Source of the DNA: Alphaproteobacteria bacterium
GTDB lineage: Bacteria; Pseudomonadota; Alphaproteobacteria; Micropepsales; Micropepsaceae
Direction: 5' to 3'
Assembly: GCA_015654635.1 (NCBI GenBank)
Contig: JAATGP010000058.1
Location: 1 to 64,000 of the forward strand
Length of the DNA stretch: 64,000 nt
Part shown: piece after piece, positions 56,943 to 64,000 of the stretch
How positions within the stretch are numbered: the first letter of the stretch is position 1
Layout of the letters: each line of letters opens with the position of its first letter
Notes under the pieces: model-generated
The model's input: the letters and a program-made list of their open reading frames with translations, nothing else
The model's database searches: none
Told to the model about the DNA's origin: nothing
Position numbers and translations under genes: made by a program

Positions 56943-57230
56943 CTACCTGCGATTGTTATCCAACGCCGCAGTTGTGACGGCCCTTAAATGCTCTTCGAGT
57001 TCAGCGCCGCTCTCGAACACCTGATAACGCCCGGCTTCCATATCATCGATCCCAAGCTGTACCGCCGCGCGCAGGGCTTTCAGCTTGGCCTCGTCTTCGG
57101 CTTCTTTGGATTCAACCAGCCGCAAGCCTTCGCGCAGCACTTCGCTGGCGTTTTGGTAGCGGCCGGAGGCAACCAGCCTTTCCAGCAGTTCTTCGTGGTG
57201 TTCGGTCAAAACAACATTGCGCGTGGGCAT
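56943..57230 (-). CDS. ParD-like antitoxin
   Basis: A 95-residue protein with a ribbon-helix-helix N-terminus (RNVVLTEHHEELLERLVASG followed by YQNASEVLREGLRLV) and an acidic C-terminal tail that would bind the toxin, as in ParD/CC2985-type antitoxins. It should bind its own promoter as a dimer. GGAGG lies five bases before ATG 57230. The toxin gene follows after 55 bases. Confidence 0.88.
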   Translation of the reverse strand: MPTRNVVLTEHHEELLERLVASGRYQNASEVLREGLRLVESKEAEDEAKLKALRAAVQLGIDDMEAGRYQVFESGAELEEHLRAVTTAALDNNRR

Positions 57231-57284
57231 CACGACCTCCGCATGTACTATTGGCATACTATGCCATAGCGGAAAACCTGTCCA

Positions 57285-57929
57285 TCAGCCCTGGGCGCGC
57301 TCGACCGAGAAGCCGCTTTCGCCGCTTTCGGCATGGGCATATTCCGCTATCGCCAGCGGCGCTTTGTTCACGGCGCGGCTGCGCAGCATTAAGAGCCGTC
57401 TGGTGCCGATGCGGCGTACCATATCGGTGTCTTCGCGGCGCACCTCGCGATAGCCGCCAAGCTGCTTATAAAGCCGCTTGGGCATCAAGAGGCCCTGATT
57501 GCCGTAAGGCAGTTTCAGCAGCCAGCACCGCAAAGCGGCAAAGGTCTCATTGCGCCGCGCTCCGCCATCAAAATCGTCGACGCCGAATTGAAACGCCGCC
57601 GCCCGCGGACGCTCCAAGCTCGAACGCGCGATAAAGGCTTCGGCCTCGATCTCCCAACCGGGGTCGAGCGCGGTTTCGGGATGCAGGAATAACAGCCACT
57701 CCTGCCGCGCCACCGCTCCCCCGGCATTGAGCTGGCTGGCCCGCGAGCGCCCGGCTTTTTTTATCCGTGCCCCTGCCGCATCGGCGATCATTAGCGTCTC
57801 GTCGCTGGAGCCGCCATCGGCCACGATCACCTCCCGCACGACGCCGCGCACGGTCGCCTGGATCAGGCTGTCGAAACAGCGTGGCAGAGTCAGCTCGGCA
57901 TTCAGCGTGGGCACAACGACCGTAATCAT
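57285..57929 (-). CDS. family 2 glycosyltransferase (TIGR04283-like)
   Basis: A 214-residue soluble GT-A glycosyltransferase. MITVVVPTLNAE opens the protein, the nucleotide-binding ADGGSSDET is at about 36-44, LLFLHPET replaces the usual DxD-bearing block, and GNQGLLM and FGVDDFDG follow. It resembles the TIGR04283 group often linked to carotenoid or arsenosugar loci, but no such genes are nearby. Both the substrate and the start (57929 or 57956) are uncertain. Confidence 0.8.
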   Translation of the reverse strand: MITVVVPTLNAELTLPRCFDSLIQATVRGVVREVIVADGGSSDETLMIADAAGARIKKAGRSRASQLNAGGAVARQEWLLFLHPETALDPGWEIEAEAFIARSSLERPRAAAFQFGVDDFDGGARRNETFAALRCWLLKLPYGNQGLLMPKRLYKQLGGYREVRREDTDMVRRIGTRRLLMLRSRAVNKAPLAIAEYAHAESGESGFSVERAQG

Positions 57930-58057
57930 GACGCTACTATGAAGCAGCTTTTCCATTTGGGAAATTCTTTTGCTGTCGCAGCCCACCCCTGGGTGTTTAA
58001 TTTCGTGTCAGGTTTTTGTACTTGCTTTGTTCTGTGCGACAAACTATACTAGCGCCC

Positions 58058-59152
58058 ATGACGACAGTCCTAAAGATCACCGCCGATCCGCGGGCGTTGC
58101 GCGGCCGGGGTGCCGTTTCCAACGCCTCCGGCCGCTACGAGCGCCATAGCCGGGTGTTGATTGATGATGGCTGGGACGAGCCGGTGGGTGAGGATGCGCT
58201 ACCGCCGCTGAAGACCGAAATCACCATCGATGCCACCCGCACCATCATCGCGCGCAACAAATCGCCGGACATCTCCTTCGACCGCTCGATCAATCCCTAT
58301 CGCGGCTGCGAGCATGGCTGCATCTATTGTTTCGCCCGGCCCACCCACGCCTATCTCGGCATGTCGCCCGGCGCCGATTTCGAGAGCCGGCTGTTCGTCA
58401 AGCCCAATGCGGCCGAGCTGCTGGCCAAGGAATTGTCCGCGCCCGGCTATATCCCCAAGACCATCGCCATCGGCACCAACACCGATCCCTATCAGCCGAT
58501 CGAGCGGCGGCTGAAGATCATGCGCTCGGTGCTGGAGGTGTTGCGCGATTTTCAGCATCCGGTCGGTATCGTCACCAAATCGCCGCTGATCATGCGTGAC
58601 ATCGATATTCTGGCGCCGATGTCCGAGATGGGGCTGGCCCGCGCCGCGCTATCGATCACCACTCTGGACCGCACCCTTGCCCGTCAGATGGAGCCACGCG
58701 CCGGCACGCCGCAAAGGCGCCTCGACGCTATTCGTGCGCTCAGCCAGGCGGGCATTCCGATGGCGGTGATGTTCGCGCCCATCATCCCGGCTCTCAACGA
58801 TGGCGAGATGGAAACGGTGCTGAAGGCGGCCAAGGAAGCGGGCGCTTCGTCGGCGGGTTATGTGCTGCTGCGCCTACCTTTGGAAATTAAAGACCTCTTC
58901 CGCGAATGGCTGGAGGTCAACCGCCCCGATGCCGCCAAGCATGTCATGAGCCTGATCCGCCAGATGCGCGGCGGCAAGGATTACGATGCCGAATGGTCGA
59001 CCCGCATGCGTGGCACCGGCCCTTACGCCCAAATGCTGGCGCATCGCTTCCACATGGCCATCCGCCGCTTGGAGCTACGCGACAGCCGCAAACTGCGCAC
59101 CGATCTCTTCAAATCACCGCCCAAAGCGGGCGATCAGTTGGCACTGTTTTGA
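58058..59152 (+). CDS. radical SAM protein, PA0069-like
   Basis: A 364-residue radical SAM enzyme related to spore photoproduct lyase. The cluster motif C84-x3-C88-x2-C91 lies in YRGCEHGCIYCFARPTH, followed by GTNTDPYQPIER and TKSPLIMRDID. Members of this PA0069-like group are widespread but their reaction is unknown. ATG 58058 is chosen, giving MTTVLKITADPR. It stands alone before the beta-propeller gene. Confidence 0.88.
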   Translation: MTTVLKITADPRALRGRGAVSNASGRYERHSRVLIDDGWDEPVGEDALPPLKTEITIDATRTIIARNKSPDISFDRSINPYRGCEHGCIYCFARPTHAYLGMSPGADFESRLFVKPNAAELLAKELSAPGYIPKTIAIGTNTDPYQPIERRLKIMRSVLEVLRDFQHPVGIVTKSPLIMRDIDILAPMSEMGLARAALSITTLDRTLARQMEPRAGTPQRRLDAIRALSQAGIPMAVMFAPIIPALNDGEMETVLKAAKEAGASSAGYVLLRLPLEIKDLFREWLEVNRPDAAKHVMSLIRQMRGGKDYDAEWSTRMRGTGPYAQMLAHRFHMAIRRLELRDSRKLRTDLFKSPPKAGDQLALF

Positions 59153-59211
59153 GATTGTCGCTGTGCGCGCCACGAAGCGGTGATAAGGTGATGCCTCTGA
59201 CGGGGGCGTCC

Positions 59212-60366
59212 ATGAAAACGATCGTGTTTGTTGCTGCACTGCTGACTTTGAGTTCGGCAGCGTCCGCGGCCTCTTGCGGCGGTTCGGCGGTGCTGGAAGC
59301 ACCTGTGCGGACGGCGCCGTTCGGTGCCATCGCCGGCTCCGATCCTTGCACCGTCTTCGTTTCATTCATCGGAGATAATGGCTCCGTTGCCGCCTACCGC
59401 CGCGAGGGCGATAAGCTGGTGCTGCTCTCTTCGGTCCCACGCAAAGGCTTCGGCGCCATGGTCCTGAGCCATGACGGCAAGCTGCTCATCGCTCCAGACC
59501 ACAACGGGGTTCTTTTTATCGACTCCCAGCGGCTCATCGCCAATGCCAGCGAAGCCCTTCTCGCAACGCTGGATGACGACGGCAAGGATGCCGATTACGT
59601 GGCAGTGACGCCGGATGATCGCACGCTATTCATCAGCAACGAATCGTCCCGGAACATTTCGGTGGTCGATCTTGCCAAGGCTCGCGCGACGGGTTTCGGC
59701 CAAGAGTCTCTGATCGGCACCATCCGCGTCGGCGACAGCCCGGTGGGATTGGCGATCTCCCCCGACGGCGGCACACTGTTTGCGACCGTGCAAGTCCTGC
59801 CACTCAAAGATACGCCCGTGACCTGCAAATCAGAAACGGGAAAGTCCGGCAATCTCCATCCCGAAGGCGCCCTGCTCGCCATTGATGTGGAGCGTGCTCG
59901 CAGCGATCCCGCCCATGCCGTTGTGGATGGCGCCTTTGCGGGCTGTAATCCGGTGCGCGTGGCATTGTCGCCGTCGGGCGACCGCGCTTATGTCACTGCG
60001 CGTGGCAGCGATGCCCTGCTGGTTTTTGACACGCAAAAGCTCCTTGCCCACGGAACGCATTCGGCGCTTGCCACAATTGCGGTGGGCGTCGCACCGGTCG
60101 GTGTCGCGGTGAGCAAAGATGGCGCCAAGATTTTCGTCGGCAGTTCCAACCGCTTTGCTGCGGACAAAGAGGCACGCCAAGACGTGACCGTCCTTGCGGC
60201 TGCGAACCTCACCGCCTCCAATGCCGTGCTCGGTACCATCGCGGTCGGCGCGTTTCCCCGCGAAATTACGGTCACACCCGATGGCTCGACCCTTCTCGTC
60301 GCCAATGCCTTTTCCAACAGCCTGTCGATTATCGACCTTTCTGCCGAGAACAAATCGGTGCCATAA
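59212..60366 (+). CDS. exported YncE-like beta-propeller protein
   Basis: A 384-residue periplasmic protein with a signal peptide (MKTIVFVAALLTLSSAASA) and about six or seven propeller blades, marked by repeated LAISPDGGTLF, VALSPSGDRAYV, VAVSKDGAKIFVG and ITVTPDGSTLLVAN blocks. YncE-like proteins are of uncertain function; some bind DNA or metal. ATG 59212 is chosen for the signal peptide; the long upstream frame overlaps the radical SAM gene and is a shadow. Confidence 0.87.
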   Translation: MKTIVFVAALLTLSSAASAASCGGSAVLEAPVRTAPFGAIAGSDPCTVFVSFIGDNGSVAAYRREGDKLVLLSSVPRKGFGAMVLSHDGKLLIAPDHNGVLFIDSQRLIANASEALLATLDDDGKDADYVAVTPDDRTLFISNESSRNISVVDLAKARATGFGQESLIGTIRVGDSPVGLAISPDGGTLFATVQVLPLKDTPVTCKSETGKSGNLHPEGALLAIDVERARSDPAHAVVDGAFAGCNPVRVALSPSGDRAYVTARGSDALLVFDTQKLLAHGTHSALATIAVGVAPVGVAVSKDGAKIFVGSSNRFAADKEARQDVTVLAAANLTASNAVLGTIAVGAFPREITVTPDGSTLLVANAFSNSLSIIDLSAENKSVP

Positions 60367-60442
60367 CGGGGCGGGCCTTGGTGCCCGTTGCCAAAATTTC
60401 GCAGATGGTGTCTGTCATCGTCCCAAAATCGTGGAGGCCGCC

Positions 60443-61000
60443 ATGCACCTGAACCCCACCAGTCAGCTTCAGATCGGCCATCTGCGGAACGGCACACTGG
60501 CGCTTAAGGCCCTCGCGATCCTCACCGGGACGGCTTTGCTCACCCTCTCCTCTTATATCGCCGTGCCGATGCTGCCGGTGCCGATGACGCTGCAGACGCT
60601 GGCGGTCACGCTGATCGGCGCCCTCTATGGCTGGCGTCTGGGCGCGCTGACGGTGTTGGCGTGGCTCGGCGAAGCCATGCTGGGCCTGCCGGTTCTGGCG
60701 GGCGGCGGCGCGGGCCTGCCGGTCTTCCTCGGCCCCACCGCGGGCTATCTCGCAGCCTTTCCGTTTGCCGCCGCCCTCACCGGCTGGCTGGCAGAGCGCG
60801 GCTGGAATGGTCACCGCCCCCTGCTCGCCTTTGCCGCCATGCTGCTGGCCAATGCACTGTGCTTGGCGCTGGGCTCGGCCTGGCTGGCGCTGGCTGTTGG
60901 CCCTGGCAAAGCCCTCCTTCTCGGTGCCGTGCCCTTCATTCTGGGCGCCATCGTCAAATCCGCTCTCGGCGCCGCGCTGCTGAAATCCCTGACGCGCTGA
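60443..61000 (+). CDS. bioY: biotin transporter BioY
   Basis: BioY is the substrate-binding S component of the ECF-type biotin transporter. The 185-residue product has six hydrophobic helices and the family blocks VPMLPVPMTLQTLAV near 42-56 and GGGAGLPVFLGPTAGYLAAFP near 87-107. GGAGG precedes ATG 60443. No bioM or bioN is next to it, so it must act alone or with a shared energising unit. Confidence 0.94.
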   Translation: MHLNPTSQLQIGHLRNGTLALKALAILTGTALLTLSSYIAVPMLPVPMTLQTLAVTLIGALYGWRLGALTVLAWLGEAMLGLPVLAGGGAGLPVFLGPTAGYLAAFPFAAALTGWLAERGWNGHRPLLAFAAMLLANALCLALGSAWLALAVGPGKALLLGAVPFILGAIVKSALGAALLKSLTR

Positions 61001-61076
61001 TCCTCCAAAATATCACAGCTGTTGATGAACGTGTGCGCCGCATCGCGTTTCGCCGTATCGGTGGCTATAAAACGCC

Positions 61077-61684
61077 ATGCCGAGCTTTGCGCATGAGCTT
61101 CGTCTAACCCTTGAGCATACCGGTCCCATCGCCGGCGTGGATGAGGCTGGGCGCGGCCCGCTCGCCGGTCCCGTCGTTGCCGCTGCCGTGATTTTCGAGC
61201 GCCGCCGCTTTCCCAAGGGCCTCGACGATTCCAAGAAGCTCACGCCCAAAGCTCGCGAAATTCTCTTCGATCAGATCATGGCGCGTGCGGTTGCGGTTGG
61301 CATTGGCGAGGCCAGCGTCGATGAAATCGATCTCGTCAACATCCGCCAAGCCACCCATCTGGCGATGGCCCGCGCTGTTCGCGCCTTGGCCACTCCGGCG
61401 GTCTTTGCCTTGGTCGATGGTAATGATGCCCCCGCTTTGCCCTGTCCATGCGAGACCTTGATCGGTGGCGACGGCATCTCGGTTTCCATCGCCGCGGCCT
61501 CGATCATCGCCAAGGTCACGCGCGACCGGCTGATGGTCGCTTTGCACCAACGGCATCCCGTTTATGCCTGGGATCGCAACAAGGGTTATGGCACCGAAGA
61601 CCATCTCCATGGCCTCGCCGTGCACGGCTGCACCCCGCATCACCGCCGGTCCTTCGCTCCGATACACCACATCTTGTATGGTGC

Positions 61685-61706
<22 letters not shown>
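61077..61706 (+). CDS. rnhB: ribonuclease HII
   Basis: RNase HII removes RNA from RNA-DNA hybrids and ribonucleotides from DNA. The 209-residue product has the acidic site residues D22, E23 (GVDEAGRGPLAG), D114 (LVDGND) and D132 (GGDGIS), with AAASIIAKVTRD. It lies 78 bases upstream of ccrM, and the last part of the gene already carries two GANTC sites. Confidence 0.95.
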
Positions 61707-62873
<1,167 letters not shown>

Positions 62874-62904
62874 GCTGCTGCTTCAGACGCTTGCGGCGCT
62901 TCAA

Positions 62905-63000
62905 TTCTCATCGTCATGGCCGGGCTCGCCCCGGCCCCCAGCAGGCAAGCGTCAGCGAGCCGAAAATTCTCTGGATGGCTGCCTCAAGGTCGGCCATGAC
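62905..63000. repeat. family D-like palindromic element between ccrM and mutY
   Basis: CGTCATGGCCGGGCTCGCCCCGGCC and a downstream GGTCGGCCATGACG form inverted ends around a central block. It fills the 168-base gap between converging genes. Confidence 0.7.
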
Positions 63001-63041
63001 GCATTTGCTTTGCGATATTTAGCGATTTTGCGTTCCGAACA

Positions 63042-64000
63042 TCAGGCCTTATTTCCAGCGCGAAACAACGGTCCCTCCTCTACCAATGCATGGCTGATGA
63101 TTTTGCGCATGACGGTGGGCAGCGCGACGGACGCCAATTCCTCCGTCGCCACCCACAAAATCTCTGTCATCCCCGGCGAGGCGCCTTCTTCGGCGCCAAG
63201 GGAAGGGGACCCAGGTAGCGACGCCGCACCGTCCTTATCGAGCGCGCTCAGCCTCTCTCCGCGTCTCCGCGTCTCCGTGTGAATCGTTTTTTCCTTTTGA
63301 GATTTTCCAGACATTTCGACCTGGGTTCCCTTCCCCTCGCCTCGCTGCGCGCGGCTCGGCCGGGAATGACAATCTTGAATCGTTTTGGGGTGCTTCGTGA
63401 CCGCCGCCACCCACAACTCGATCTCCAATTCGAAATGCGTAAAGCCGTGGCGCACGATGCCCGGCAGCTTTTTCCAATCGGCTTCGAACGGCGCCTGCCC
63501 GAGCGCCTCGGCACGCTTCGGAAACTGCTCCGTCCACGGACCAAGCGGCGGCTGCAGCATGCTACCGAGCAAACCCTTTTCCGGCCGCTTGACCAGCAGC
63601 ACCGCGCCCGTCTCATCGCGCACCACAAACGCCGCCCCGCGCCGCAAGGGCCGCACCATCTTGGGCCCCTTCACCGGCAAGGTCTCGGCAATTCCCAGCT
63701 TCGTCGCCTCGCACATCTCTTCCAGCGGACATTGCCCGCACGATGGACGCTTGGGCGTGCAGATGGCCGAGCCCAGATCCATCATCGCTTGGGCAAAATC
63801 CCCGGCGCGTTTGGCGGGCACCAAGGCGCGACCTTTGATGATCATCTCGGCTTTGCCGGCAGGCAGCGGAGTCTGGATCGCGTAAAGCCGCGCCACCACC
63901 CGTTCGGCATTGGCATCCATGGCGACTTCCTGCCGGTCGAAGGCGATTGCCGCAATCGCGCCTGCGGTGTAGACGCCCACACCCGGCAGCGCCCGCAACG
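63042..64000 (-). CDS. mutY: A/G-specific adenine glycosylase, partial, with repeat-derived insert
   Basis: MutY removes adenine opposite 8-oxoguanine. The visible 3' part starts in the helix-hairpin-helix (LPGVGVYTAGAI), has the catalytic aspartate in MDANAERVVAR, the [4Fe-4S] cysteines CTPKRPSCGQCPLEEMC (C-x6-C-x2-C-x5-C) and the C-terminal Nudix-like domain. Within that domain, between ELWVAAVTKHP and ILWVATEEL, lies an in-frame insert of about 70-75 residues encoded by an inverted pair of family C repeats and their spacer. The frame is intact. The N-terminal part is beyond the window. Confidence 0.94.
   Translation of the reverse strand, partial: LRALPGVGVYTAGAIAAIAFDRQEVAMDANAERVVARLYAIQTPLPAGKAEMIIKGRALVPAKRAGDFAQAMMDLGSAICTPKRPSCGQCPLEEMCEATKLGIAETLPVKGPKMVRPLRRGAAFVVRDETGAVLLVKRPEKGLLGSMLQPPLGPWTEQFPKRAEALGQAPFEADWKKLPGIVRHGFTHFELEIELWVAAVTKHPKTIQDCHSRPSRAQRGEGKGTQVEMSGKSQKEKTIHTETRRRGERLSALDKDGAASLPGSPSLGAEEGASPGMTEILWVATEELASVALPTVMRKIISHALVEEGPLFRAGNKA
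63163..63216. repeat. family C repeat inside mutY, first copy
   Basis: CTGTCATCCCCGGC, an inner palindrome (GGCGCCTTCTTCGGCGCC) and GGGAAGGGGACCCAGGT match the copy at 44991-45044. Confidence 0.85.
63317..63371. repeat. family C repeat inside mutY, inverted copy
   Basis: CGACCTGGGTTCCCTTCCCC, an inner GC-rich palindrome and GGCCGGGAATGACA are the reverse-complement form. The 100-base spacer between the two copies also holds a GCGTCTCCGCGTCTCCGTGT block that looks like part of another dispersed repeat. Confidence 0.85.

Noticed and set aside
58906..60366. Long N-terminal extension of the beta-propeller protein
   Set aside because: The first 102 codons overlap the radical SAM gene; the signal peptide at 59212 marks the real start.

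Overview
This window is a 64 kb piece of an alphaproteobacterial chromosome with high GC and dense housekeeping genes on both strands. The assignment rests on CcrM (GANTC methyltransferase) beside RNase HII and MutY, a DUF3126 protein, PleC/DivJ-like kinases, a PF07310-type PAS protein, an NrtR-like NAD regulator beside nadABC, pyruvate phosphate dikinase, and the ETF-QO / UDG / lytic transglycosylase / MoaB neighbourhood. Genus is not resolvable from sequence alone. No rRNA, tRNA, CRISPR array, prophage or insertion sequence was seen.

Layout. 1-4.5 kb: end of the F1 ATP synthase operon (atpA-atpG-atpD-atpC), interrupted between atpG and atpD by ohr and a small coiled-coil gene. 4.6-14.6 kb: a diiron protein, then a minus-strand run (membrane protein/glycosyltransferase, rpe, heparinase-like, PAS protein, HAD phosphatase, sdhB, small membrane protein) facing a plus-strand sdhC-sdhD-sdhA; sdhB is therefore separated from the other succinate dehydrogenase genes. 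14.6-24.4 kb: single-receiver regulator, GH43 glycosidase, envelope proteins, L,D-transpeptidase, gamma carbonic anhydrase, PhoH ATPase, membrane proteins, DUF3126, cysE. 24.5-29.2 kb: nitroreductase and two orphan PleC/DivJ-like histidine kinases flanking queC-queE. 29.3-38 kb: a FabH2-like ketoacyl synthase, HD hydrolase, protein phosphatase, NrtR-like regulator and nadA-nadB-nadC with a candidate operator, then a beta carbonic anhydrase. 38-47 kb: SleB hydrolase, ppdK, glyS-glyQ, methyltransferase and DUF2007. 47-57 kb: polyprenyl synthase, ispE, TPR protein, ETF-QO, UDG, lytic transglycosylase, moaB and a ParD/RelE-type toxin-antitoxin pair. 57-64 kb: GT2, radical SAM protein, beta-propeller, bioY, rnhB, ccrM and a mutY that runs off the window end.

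The most unusual signal is a set of at least four families of palindromic repeats scattered between genes. Three families also lie inside reading frames without breaking them: in glyS (three copies), the UDG gene (one copy) and mutY (an inverted pair). Each is translated as a low-complexity insert at a loop or linker. This resembles the in-frame palindromic elements described in Rickettsia, but here the same families also occupy nearby intergenic sites. Other points of interest are seven GANTC sites in 91 bp ahead of ccrM, an 11-bp perfect hairpin between atpD and atpC, a hairpin that would cover the toxin ribosome-binding site, and the detached sdhB.

The genes are mostly core metabolism and information processing: ATP synthesis and electron input to quinone (SDH, ETF-QO), NAD synthesis and its regulator, queuosine precursor synthesis, isoprenoids, peptidoglycan remodelling, and DNA repair and methylation with cell-cycle signalling.
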